Assembly (NCBI GenBank): GCA_013397935.1
Contig: VZRN01002192.1
Location: 255,145 to 319,144, forward strand
Origin: Dasyornis broadbenti
Taxonomy: Eukaryota; Chordata; Aves; Passeriformes; Dasyornithidae
Length of the DNA: 64,000 bases
Direction of reading: 5' to 3'
Both the position numbers and the translations under genes were made by a program. Positions 25,078-36,100 of this stretch are shown here, piece by piece. The first letter of the stretch is position 1, and the number at the start of each line of letters is the position of its first letter. Under the pieces are notes generated by a model that saw nothing but the letters and a program-made list of their open reading frames with translations, did not search any database and was not told where the DNA came from.

Positions 25078-25131
25078 AGAGCAGAGCAGAGCAGAGCAGA
25101 GCAGAGCAGAGCAGAGCAGAGCAGAGCAGAG
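25078..25131. repeat. (AGAGC)n microsatellite inside CR1
   Basis: Almost eleven perfect units of AGAGC over 54 bp. The site falls within the CR1 copy at a place where the family carries a short CAGAGCAGAG-like motif, so the repeat likely grew from that seed after insertion. It is read as a Ser-Arg-Ala-Glu-Gln repeat in one frame, which is not coding. Confidence 0.95.
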
Positions 25132-25424
25132 GTGTAGAATCCCCTCTCTCCCCTGCTGCCCACACTGCTCTGGATGCAGCCCAGGACACAATTGCATTTC
25201 TGGACTGCAAGTGCACATTGCCAGGGCATGTCCAGCCTCTCACCCACCAGCACCCCCAAGTCCTTCTCAACAGGGCTGCTCTGGATCTGTTCACCTCCAG
25301 CCTGTGTTGATACCGCAACCCCACCGCCAACCCAGGGGCAGCATTTTGCACTTGATCTTGTTAAACCTCATGAGATTCCCATGGACCCCCTTCTTGAGCT
25401 TGTCCAGGTCCCTCTGGATGGATC

Positions 25425-26181
25425 CTATCCTTCAGGTGTGTCAACAGCACCACTCAGCTTGGTGTCATCTGCAAATTTGCTGATTCTGCACTTGATCCCT
25501 TCTTCTGTGTAATGAATGAATATCTTAAATAACACTGGTCCCAATATGGACCCCAAAGAGACACCAGTTGTCACTGATGTCCATTGGACTTTGAGCTGTT
25601 GACTACTACCCTTTGTATGTGACTGTCCAACCATTTCCTCATCCACCTAGCAGTACACTCATATCCATCTCTCTCCAATTTACAAAGAAGGATGTTGTGG
25701 GGGACTGTGTCAAAGGCTTTACAGAAGTCCAGATAAATGACAGCTGTAGTCCTTGCCATGCCCACTGATATAATTACTCCATCATGGAAGGCCACTAGTT
25801 TGGTCTGGCAGGACTTGCTCTTGGTGAAGCAATGCTGGGTGTCCTGAATCACCTTCCTGTCCACCATATGCCTTAGCACAGCTTCTAGGAGGATCTGTCC
25901 CATGATCTTCCCAGGCACAGAGGTGAGTTTGACATGTTGGTAGTTTCCAAAGTCTCCTTCCTACCCTTTTTAAAGATGGGTACAATATTTCCCCTTTTCC
26001 AGTCAACTGGGACTTCCCTTGCCTGCCATGACTTTTCAAATATCATAGAGAGTGACTTGGTAACTACATGAGCCAATTCCCCCAGGGCTCTGGGATGCCT
26101 CCCATCAGGTCCCATAGACTTATGCATGTTCATGTTCCTCAGATGGTCATGAACCTGATCTTTATGTACAGTGGGAAGCAC
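25425..26181 (-). pseudogene. CR1 ORF2 reverse transcriptase remnant
   Basis: On the minus strand, starting at 26181, the frame reads LRNMNMHKSMGPDGRHPR, EKSWQAREVPVDWKRGN and IVPIFKKGRKE. After a shift come VIQDTQHCFTKSKSC and AVIYLDFCKAFDTVPHNIL, which holds the first catalytic Asp of the polymerase. A further shift leads to KFADDTKLSGAVDTPEG, the second catalytic motif, with DD at 25464-25469. All major polymerase blocks are present in order and at about normal spacing. At least two frame changes prevent a full product. In intact elements this enzyme copies the element RNA at a nicked target. Confidence 0.88.
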
Positions 26182-26400
26182 TTTGTCTCCCTAGTTCCCA
26201 TCTTGCTGTCCATCCACTTGAGAGGTGTGAGAAGACTGAGGCTTCCTCATCTGGTGCTACCAGTTTGCCAGTGTTGTTTATTGGGGCACACACCTTCTCT
26301 GACCTTCCTTTTCTGGCTGACATACCTGTATAAAGCCCTTCTAGTTTTTCTTTGTGTCCCTTGTGAGGTTCAGCTCCAGCTTCAAGGAAGGGAAGAGCAG

Positions 26401-27534
26401 TGATAGAACTGAAGAATTGGGGGAGCTGAGGATTGAGGTCAGCCCCCATGTAAATTCAGTGGAAAATAATCCATCACGTATGACAATTCCACACCAGGTG
26501 GTAGTAATTTACTTCAAAATTTAAATTTGGCAAATTGTGTTTGGTGAAGTTGTGGCAGGTTTGGACCCATGGGCATTCAAACACATACAGTTGGTTTACT
26601 TTTCAAGACAGCTAAATACGAAAAGGATTGTCTTTATTTTTAAAGGTTTTAAAATATTTGGATTGCATGTTGTGCAACCATCATCCAGTGAATATTTTCT
26701 GCCAAAAACAAGATAGATTTCTTTCAAAGGCATGAGTCCTCAATAAACATATTGTAAGAGTGTAGAAATGTAGAATTTTAATCCTGATTATAAACCTGCC
26801 AGTTTAAAACTTCATATGATTCCTCTCAAATTAAAATAATTCCCAAATGCCTGTCATCTCTCAACCTATTTAGTAACAGTGAGATCTACGTCACTGAATC
26901 AGGGCAAATGTTGACACATTCATGGATGTGGAATCTGAATCTTTCTCCCATCATTGAAATTGACATGCCTGCAGGAAGGCTAAGGAAATTTGTTTGGCCA
27001 CTAGAGAGTAAAATCTAGCCTGTTTCTTGATTTTTGGTGAAGAGGAATTTCAATTCTACAAGTTTTGTTGGTTTTGTAAAAATTTGAAACTCTAGAAAAT
27101 CTAAAAATCTACTCCAAAACTAAAACACTGCCAACTCCTGTTGGATGCATATCAGCAACTGCACTCCAATAACAATGGGCAATCAGTGACAAAATTGGAA
27201 ACAACCACAAGAAATTTGAAATTTTAAAAACTTCATTAATGTAACTTTAAGTTCAGTCTTGCACTGGCTTGTGACTGTTATTGTACAGAATGGATTTAAG
27301 GTCTATTAAATTAGAATATGTCACTACAGATTAAAAAAAAAAGTTCATATATGTATTCTCAGTATAGGCTTAATATTCTCAGAGTACATGTATGATTGAC
27401 ACCAGTACTAGTTACATTTTTATTTGTTCCTCATTATCATTCCTTAAATATCCTCAAATATTGTCTCTCTCAAATAAAGACAGCTATCTGTCCTTACATT
27501 GAAAGCATATTTTAATTAAGAGTTCTGCTTTTTT
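26401..27534. other. Unique non-coding DNA
   Basis: No gene or repeat recognised. AT-rich with no long frames. Confidence 0.5.
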
Positions 27535-27569
27535 CTAATTTTAATGGACATCTAAATTTTAATGGACAG
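27535..27569. repeat. Short tandem duplication
   Basis: CTAATTTTAATGGACAT (27535-27551) is followed at once by CTAAATTTTAATGGACAG (27552-27569), differing by one inserted A and the last base. A third partial unit CTAAATTT follows. This is a simple local duplication. Confidence 0.85.
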
Positions 27570-30500
27570 CTAAATTTCTATATGGCAATTGTTCACAACC
27601 TGGGCACACCAGATCTGCTCAGACAGACTCACAGCACCTGAGAGACACAATTTCATTGTTAGCACTATTGAACTTTCAAGCTTTTGAAATCTGATTTATA
27701 TATGGCAAATGTGATATTCAATAAAAGAAATTAACCAACACTTACACTCAAGAATCCTCTGCACTTCTTCACTTCTTTAAAAGAGCTCAAAATTCATTAT
27801 TGAAGTTAATGAATTATAGCTCACAGCATCATTATGGGAAATATTATTCATGTCTTACACCTGAAGAAACAGGTGTGGAGAGAATTTAAGAGAGATCTGT
27901 AGAAGGATGATCCTTCTCCAGACTTTGAGCATTGCCCTTCTTTCACTCTTAAATCGGATTTTAGCTACTTCTACCCATTAGAGTGAGAATAAAAATAAGG
28001 GGTTTTTTTATCACTTTCCACCACATCATGAGGAAGCAAAAGGAACCAGCAAAGATAAAGCATCTATTGATATCTAATTGTTTATTTGTGGTACTTCTCT
28101 TCATTGGTGGGATGGGGATTGATTTGGTGCTGTCAGGGCTGGCAGCTCTTTTAAATCTCTCTAGGCTTTGAAGTGCAACTAGGCTAACTATGACTAAATT
28201 TAGTAGATTTGACTCTTTGTGGAGCACTCTTTGTGATAGCAGTGCAGGAGAAAGATTCTCTAATGGTGTGGGCCCTCAGCAAAGTAGCTGGTGCATCATC
28301 AAACCAGCGTGTGTTCAGGGGTCTCCAATTACTCTGGCTTTCCCCTCAGTTAGACTTCAAGTTTGGGTTAAAAGCAGCATCCATATGACTTTTAAAAATT
28401 CTTCAGTGGACTTTAAACTTGATTGGGTCTTGTCTGATTGCAGTCACCTCTCTGCAGTTCCCCAATAATTCACAAAGCCAATTAGCTGTGGCCTTCAGCC
28501 CTTCTTCCCAGCTGTGGGCCAAGGGAGGGAGCTGAAGTCCATTTTGAGCTCCAAGATGACACCTGAGTCCTGCAGCCAGCTTGCAGACATGCTCCAAGGG
28601 CAAACATGCCACAATGCCCTTCCATTCACTTCAGAGTTCCCTTTTTCCTCGAAAACAACTGATCTGTGAGCAGGAAAACCATTTACTCAAAAATAAAGAG
28701 TAAAATATTTTTCCTCTTCGATAATGTTCCCTGTTCTTTCAGTAGGTATTATGTTCTGTAATGTGCTGTGTGTGCACCCATTTTGTCATCGCTTTGGGTC
28801 ATCCTTGCTCACAATTGGTTATTTACTCAGGGGCTTTTGAAATTATTGAGTTGACACATCTGTCAGACAGCAAAAGCAGAAATGCTAAAAGGTCACTTGG
28901 AGAGAAACCAGCTGCTTCAGACAAACCTTCCTGCCTTCAAATAGCACAATCATTATAGTCTAACAGATGGGGCCTCTGCTTTCATTTCTGTTTTTCTCCT
29001 TCACTTCAGGTATTTAGATATACTACCTCATTGCCAGGTCAACACAGGCCTTCTAGTAATTACCTACACAATAGGCAGCTCTCTGCTTAAGAGAAAACAG
29101 CTCCATTTTCTGTCTGCAAATGGGGAACCTGTTTCCTCACAGATATGAGTTACAGAATGTTGGCCATAAACTTTCCTATTAACAGCTTAATTTGGACACC
29201 AGTCATTGCACTATGAAGCATGCATTTAGTACTGATCTAACACTGTGGAGAGCCTGGGGGCTTTTGGCAAAGATGGTGATAAGTAGAAGCAAATGAATGA
29301 TTCTTAACAAATAATGTAGTCAACAAATTTGGACTCCCTCCCTGTTTGGTGAACGTTAACCAAGCAATTGTGATTTCCTCTGATTTGTTCAATATCTGTG
29401 TTTTCGAAAAAGCACCCATTCAGATGATTTGTATTGCAGCTGGTGAGTGATGTGGATTCAGAATCATGCTCTTGGGCTGCTGTGAGTCATAAATCATGTG
29501 ATACTGTTTCTGTGCTGTGACTGGGCACTGCAGAGGGATTGCTACTGACATAATCTGTCTCCTGTTTTAAACTTCTCTTTCAGGGGAAAATCTGTCAAAA
29601 GCTTGATTGCTCGTCAAGCATGTGGAAAAGGAGCAATGGGAAGCTGCAGAAGTATTCAGGTGAATGGAAAAGAAAGGCCCTCACCAAGTATCTTTAATAA
29701 AAGATCTTTACAGAAACATCACGTGCATTTACACAAATTCTTGGACAAGAAAAAGGCTGATTTTCAACCGGAAAAAACCACAACAAACTCAAAAGCGTTA
29801 AAATGGCAGTCATTGTTTCAAAGAATCCAATGTGATTTCAAATCAAATCAGTGTCCAAGATGAAAGTTATGTATTTTGACAGAGAACACACATTTGAACT
29901 GTGTGAAGATTCTTGATTCTCAATAGACATAGTGGAACATTTTGTCTAAAAAAAATCATGCACTGTGGGCAATAGCAGAAAACTGAAAATTGTGCTTTTG
30001 GAAGGTCAGTGCTCTATAAATTAAACAGTTTTGGAAAGGGTGCTTTTAAATGAAGTATGTATCCATTATGGAATCCATATTAGAGAGTTTTTAACACCAA
30101 GTGGCACCAGGACACAGAAATTTCAAAACAATCAAACCCATTGTAAATTTGCTTTTCTTTGGAAACGTGGAAGGAGGTAAAGGAAGGTCTTTAGTTTGTG
30201 GTACTGATCAGCTGGCATAAAGAAAGAATGAACAATTTAAAAAACATCTTTTGGTTTTGGTGCTTTTTGAGCACAGTGGCTCACTTCACTTATTTTCAGG
30301 TAACCTATCCCATTGGTAGGATAGACTAACCCTCAAGCTGTGGTTAATAAATTTGAAGAATACTGCAAATGGTATGAAAATGAATTACAGGAAGGAAATA
30401 TTTTAATCTCAAGGATTGTGATGTAACAGGTCATAAAATTCTCTATAATATCCAGTCTTTAAAAGCTGACTGGTAAGAAAAGGGACCATGACTACACTCC

Positions 30501-31206
30501 AAGTCAAGATATTTAGGAAATTGTAATATCTAACATCTGAACTTACAAAAAGCAGAAACAGCTCATTCCAGGATGAAGTGCTGGAAAGGGAAGACAATGC
30601 TTCCCAGCACACTTCTGCAATACTAAATGATACAAAAAAAAGAGTCATCATATGTGAAGATCTGCAAAATTCAGTAACCTAAACAGCAAAAATTCCTGAG
30701 GAACTGCTGTGCAGCCTGTTTGAGCTAACCTAAACTAGGAGAATCTCTAACACATGGAAAAGATAGAGAAAGCAGATATTTTCATCCTTTTTCAAGAGCT
30801 TGCAAGGGCTGACCCCACAGCACATGGTACAATGCTATAAAGAAATATATACAGCTCAGAAGGACTCCCTAGATGAACAGACACTGCACAGCAGTAATAG
30901 TGTATGTTGAAAAAAGTCCACACAAGTGTATCCTAATAGCAAATTGAAATGTGCTCTACTTAGCAGGTAACAAGAAGTTGCAGATTCCTTAGAAAAATAA
31001 ATTGCAACGGAATTTATAGCATTCCTTTGATGTGAATAGGATTTACTGCTGTCACTTAGTAGCGTGGTGATTAGTACGTAACAAATATTGACACTCCCTG
31101 TGGTCAAAGAGAGAGGTTTCATGGGAATTCAGCATTTGGTGAAACTTGACCAGATGTCACTTACCATAATACCTTTGCCAAAGTGAACAATAAATATAAT
31201 CTTGAA

Positions 31207-31207
<1 letters not shown>
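27570..31207. other. Mostly unique non-coding DNA
   Basis: No intact gene. It contains a weak candidate exon (29584-29659) and a doubtful reverse-transcriptase-like patch (30689-30810), described separately. The remaining sequence is AT-rich with no recognised repeats. Confidence 0.45.
29584..29659 (+). other. Candidate spliced exon, low confidence
   Basis: A pyrimidine-rich acceptor (AAACTTCTCTTTCAG) precedes 76 bp that end in a good donor (TTCAG|GTGAAT). Two of the three frames are open through the block; one reads KICQKLDCSSSMWKRSNGK. I do not recognise the peptide. It could be an exon of a long non-coding RNA or of an unknown gene, or chance. The splice motifs are seen; transcription is unproven. 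Confidence 0.2.

Positions 31208-31245
<38 letters not shown>
31208..31245. repeat. (AAC)n microsatellite
   Basis: About 12.7 perfect units of AAC over 38 bp, preceded by TCTTG and followed by TGAAG. It lies about 260 bp upstream of the Gypsy-type integrase fossil. No functional link is evident. Confidence 0.95.
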
Positions 31246-31247
<2 letters not shown>

Positions 31248-31502
31248 AAGTATTATTTTGTTGAGGTTTCATGAACAGAAAGCAAAATGTAGATGGATGC
31301 ACATGGAGTTACAGGATGCCCTCAGGGCTACTTGCCAGCATTGCAAGGTCCAGAACTAGGTCCAGAACAGGGTATCCTAAGTTTATTCAGATCCATGTGA
31401 AGTCTTGACAGAGACTGAGTGATTTCTCTAGAAAACAAAGGCCACTAATACAAGGAGGTCAAGATCCATGCTCCAGACTCACGTTTCACAAATTGAGGAA
31501 CC

Positions 31503-32250
31503 CATAGGTCTGGAAGTGCCAGGATGTCGCTCCCTAAAATGGTACCGAAAAATATATTTGCATGAATACACAAAAGTTGTTCACGGACTGAAAGATCCAA
31601 GGTAGAGCCAGTACTTGTCCCAAATGATTAGTGACACTGAGGAAGTTGTCAAGGCTTGGAACTTATGCCAAAAACACAGGCCAAGTCAAGCAAGAGAGTC
31701 CATGCTGGCAGAGGAAAAATTGTTCTCCTGGAGCAAAGTATGCACAGAATTGTTTAGAATGACTGGAAAACATTATGTACTTGTCCTAGACTATTATTCT
31801 CGTGTCAGTAAAATAGCTTTACTAGAAGATACTAGAGCTAAACTGTGATTATGCTTGTCAAATGTGTTTACACTAGACATGGAATACCTGGCATAGCGAT
31901 GCTTGGCAACGAGGCACAGCTTAGTAGGCACAAGTGCTGGCTGCTAGTCGTGAGTTTGGGGTTTAGATCTGAAATCCCTTGTCTTTTATTTATACCAGTC
32001 CAACGGACATGTTGAAAACAGTGTCAGTGTAATAGAGTTGCTCTTAAAAAGAGATTGTGAAGTCAGACTCTGATCCCTAGTGAGGATAAATTGGTAAATT
32101 GCTACATGAAAATGATGCTGATTTTAGCTCTGAGCAGAATTAAGGGTTGAAAATGGCAGTGGTATCCTAGGAATTTTCAGCCTGATGACATTGTCATCAC
32201 ACTGAAGGGAGATACATAGAATCACCACTTTACAGCTTGTAAGGTAAGAG
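31503..32250 (+). pseudogene. Ty3/Gypsy-type integrase fossil
   Basis: This is a decayed integrase region of an LTR retrotransposon. In order: a GSARMSLPKMVPK block (from 31512) with an IH pair after a stop (31566-31571) and ERSK nearby, resembling the segment before and within the N-terminal zinc finger; CQKHRPSQ (from 31666) with the fourth zinc ligand, the third replaced by Trp; LVLDYYSR with the first catalytic Asp (31789-31791); RHGIP (31875-31889); GNEAQ (31905-31919), where the second catalytic Asp is now Gly; YQSNGHVE with the catalytic Glu at 32014-32016; and a possible NFQPDDIVITL block (from 32172). Codon distances between the three catalytic positions (about 39 and 36) fit Gypsy integrases. 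At least three frame changes and several stops show it is dead. The motif style suggests the Mag/SURL-like branch, an inference. No LTR, gag or polymerase was identified beside it. Confidence 0.85.
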
Positions 32251-33165
32251 ACAATGACTTAACTATTTTTTCTTTCAGTGAAGGAGTTAAATGACTACTA
32301 TTCCTGGCAGGTTAAAAGAGAAAAGTACAAGGATATTGTATTTTCAAAAAAGAGCAGACTGTGTGCTAGCTGCTGCTGTTAGGAAGGTGGTAGAGTGCTG
32401 TGTGTGGCAGTGAGAGCCCTCCTTACTGCACAGTTAGTCTGTTGAAGGATGACCTCTTGCACCAAAACAGAAACAAGCACCTCAAATAATGTCGTGATGG
32501 TTCCTGTGTGTGCATCTTTAAGTCTCAGGGTTATGCTCAGGCCTCCAGAGTCTTTTGTATTCAAGTTATTGGCTTGTATCAGGTCTATGCAAGTCACTGA
32601 AAGTCATTATCAGCCTAAGGTTGTTATATGTCCAATGTGAGATGAATTGGTTGTGCTTGACAGCTGGGGTAGAGCTTAGATGCTTAGATGCAGAACATAT
32701 TGCCATCAGGTCTCTTTCACAGTACACAGCAGAGATTCTCCTTTTTTTTTCAACTCCCTTCTTACTATCAAAATTACTGTAAGAATTGCTAGGAGCTGGA
32801 TTGGCAGTGTTCAGCCTTGAAAGGATTTCCTGCACTGCCCAGGAGTCCCTGGTCAGGGGTAAGCCTGTGAGATCTGATAAAAGCAGGTTGAGATGCTTTG
32901 AGGAACAGCAGAAACCTGAAATCACAAAAAAACCTGAGGTTAAGGAATTTACACTAAAGGGAGCAGAGTGTAGTCTGAGTTAACACATTTCATGTCAGCT
33001 CTAGCTAGTCTCTTTTTAAAAATTCTTAAAATTTGTACCTCCTGAATCCTATGTGTTTCATGATGTGAAGAGGTAACATTATTATCATCCATCATTAAAT
33101 CCACTGAGTGTCAAACTTATCACCTTGACACTTTAACGATCCTTAAGATGTCCTTGTAAAAGCTG
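32251..33165. other. Non-coding DNA downstream of the integrase fossil
   Basis: No gene recognised. If the fossil were part of a longer element, its 3' LTR would be expected here, but I could not identify repeated ends. Frames at 32379-32983 overlap on both strands without recognisable domains. Confidence 0.4.
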
Positions 33166-33179
33166 GATACCATGGCAAC
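33166..33179. promoter_or_regulatory. RFX X-box-like site
   Basis: GATACCATGGCAAC contains a full right half-site (GGCAAC) and a left half (GATACC) one base off the GTNRCC consensus, with AT between, close to the palindromic X-box GTTGCCATGGCAAC. The surrounding 33050-33340 has no repeat. Binding is inferred from the motif alone. Confidence 0.35.
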
Positions 33180-36100
33180 CACTCAAACACAGGGCCTTGG
33201 CACTGCTGAACTTCTCTTAATAAATCAGGCATAATTGGCATCTATGTATTATAATAAATTAAAAGTTATTCAACTGGAATGATTTTATATTGTACAATAT
33301 TAAGTCATTAAGTTTGCTGTTCTGATGTCTCCTTTGTGATATAATTCCTGTGTGCGCTTTTTAGCACAGATTTTATCTTCTCCTCACAGGATATAACGGA
33401 GGGACTCGAAGGTGGAGCAAATCAGTGTGTAGTCTGTCACCCCCAGCAATGTGGGTTTAAACCAGAATCTCACTGACATGATTTTTTCCCAAGCACCAAA
33501 GTAATTAGATTGGGCAGGTGAAAATTACCCGTACATATACTCAGGAAACTGCATGATCCTTCTGCAGCGATCTGTCCTTCTTCCCCTTGTCTTCTGCTTT
33601 GTCCTCCTGCTCAGCCTGCAGAGCTGCACAGCAGCAGGGTGAACTGCCATGGCAAAGTGTGGGGTGGAGCCCCTAGGAAGCACCTGAGGAAGGTGAGAGG
33701 GGATGTGCCATCCCTGTGATGCCAATGTGCTGGTATCATCCAGCTCTGTCCCTGCTCCATCCTGACTCTGTCCTGTCCTGACTGCCCCAGGTCACCTATT
33801 GGAAAAGGTCTGGTTAGGAATTACAAACCCTTGAAGATAGGAACATGTGGTCCCTGTAAAGCAGAGAGTATACAAAGAAAATTGCCGTATATCCAGGTTC
33901 TTCCTATCTATTTTGTCCTCTATGGCAGCAATAACTACAGACAAGAGGGTTTCAATACATTGCCTTTGTGTTGCAAAGGTCATCATGCTGTCTGTGTAGT
34001 GCTTTCTGGAATCAGACTGCTTGAATGGAATATCAAATGCTGGGTGGAAAACTTGAAAGCATATTAAAAATATTTCCATGGCAGAATGAATATGTCAAGT
34101 TTTAAAATGTTGTCTCCCTCCTTTCTTTAAAGATCTTTTATTTTATTGATTTTCTGAATGGTTCCTTCATGTCACAGGTATTTCAAAAATTAATTATTTT
34201 GCCCATAGGATGACTGCAGTGGGATGTGACATTTCCATTTGTTTTCTGCAGATTTTGATTTTTAAATGTCTGGATTTTAAAGCATAAATCTATTCTGTTA
34301 ATGAGACCAGGAAACAGAAAAAGAGGATTTTTCATTGTACTTTAGCACATTGGCCAACTACAGAAAAAGACCAGGAGAATGAATTCACAGTGATAATACC
34401 AGATGCATTGGTGGGAAACGGGAATGCAGAGATTTGTCAGGTTCTCAGTTAAGTCACCGAGCTCTAGCTGGACTGAGGTCTGTCTGTAAACCTATTTGTT
34501 ACCCTGCCTGACCAGATTTTGTGACTCTGTACCGATTTGTGGGCCATGTTCAGTTTTGTCTTGATGGCACAGTGGTGGCTTTCTGACCTTCCTCTGACTT
34601 CATACCGAAAATCAATAAAGTCAAAAGAACTGGTCCTTTAGACTTGTTTGCTCATCCACTAACTAACAAGGAAGTCACGTGTGAATGCTGTGAACACAAG
34701 GTCTCTTCGTACACCGTGTGTGCACAGCGTGGCGCAGTGGACAGCAGCACTGTCTGGATAGGTCTGCATTACACATGCCTAAGAAGTTCTCAACACAGCA
34801 CAGTATTTGTGTATATACTTAATTTGAAACCTGTTTCAATATTTCACTGATAGAAAAAACCTGCTATTACTTGTGCAGGTGTTTGTCTGGACTGTTGAGC
34901 TAATTAAGACTGGTCATCTAGACAGTGGAGCTAAGTCAAAACATAAACATTTATCTATGTGTCGTTGTGATTTTAACCATTATCCTGATTGCCCTTCATG
35001 CCCAGTTGTGTCTTAGGTTCTCCAATTGTGTTTTATATTCAGGTATCAGCTCTCAAGGACAAAGAGAGGGTCTGAGCTTTTGATAACAAACAGCTCTAGC
35101 ACACTTGAAGATACTCAAAAAGAATGTTAATCATTAAAGGGATGTTAATAGTTCCCTTCTTTCACCACTACTGGCAGTTGTAGCAGACTGTACAAAAGTT
35201 GAGAGCAATAAATTAAAAATATATCCTTGATCACAGTAACATTTTCAATACACAGATATTTTAAAGTGAAAAGGTTATTGTTGAAATGTGTTGTTTATCA
35301 GCATTTTTATTTTTAATGTCTTCTTATTAATATAGTATCAAAATCTAAAGAAAGTTTAATTTAGTTACGGAAATTTATGTTTTAAACTGAGACCCAATTT
35401 TTGATGTCTTTGGATCCTCAAAAAACTGATTTATTGACCCAAATTTAAAAGGTCACAGAATTGAAAAAATAGTATTTTAATATCCTTAGTCTTATATAAA
35501 CTTTTATTAACAGTACTTTGGATACTGATACACAAAGACTAATGCTTGCCTCCAGAGAAATAATAAGATCCCAAAGAAGAATGCAATGCTACTACAGTAT
35601 ATTTTGCCACACTAATGCCTAGCATGATAGATGCTGGTATTTAAAAAATAAAGTTCTGAGAGGTATTGCTTGCAAATATTTTCAGCGTTAATTTAGGATA
35701 TTCTTCCACATGCTTTTAGAGCTCACTGCTTTCACAATTCCTTTTGCTTCTGATGAACTTTGCTTTTGAAGCACTTGTGGAGCTGTTGTGCAATGCAGAA
35801 AAGAAGGACATTGTAAGATGGTGGAGGAGAAATATCAAAGTAGAACAGAGATTTGTCTAAGGAAGAGCTCTTTACATTGTAAGTGTGGCTTAGGACTGGA
35901 ATAAGCGCATTTTGACTGTAGAGTTATTTTTACTGGATCCTTTGTTTTCATAAAGAGAAGTATTTTTTTGGGTAAATTAATGTACTCATTCTCACATCAG
36001 AGGTACCTTAGCTGAGCTCAAACTGTTTCTGCATCCTAGCAAGAGTTTCCAAATATCACCTTTCCAAATTTTAATTTATTTGATTTTAATTTTTTTCCTT

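Larger units (their letters stand above)
24548..26400 (-). mobile_element. Long CR1 LINE copy, minus strand
   Basis: The 3' end lies at 24548, where the plus strand reads AATCACAGAAACATAGAATGG, then TTGGGTTGGAAGGGACCTTAA. The copy extends without large gaps to about 26400, where recognisable ORF2 linker sequence ends. It covers the 3' untranslated region, the whole reverse transcriptase and part of the linker upstream; the endonuclease is missing by 5' truncation. Similarity is readable at high density throughout, so it is probably the youngest CR1 copy here. Frameshifts and a microsatellite expansion interrupt it. The 5' edge is uncertain by about 30 bp. Confidence 0.92.

Noticed and set aside
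24995..25512. Overlapping frames up to 162 codons with Ser-Arg-Ala-Glu-Gln repeats
   Set aside because: They are antisense or out-of-frame reads of CR1 and its microsatellite; the true CR1 frame is on the minus strand.
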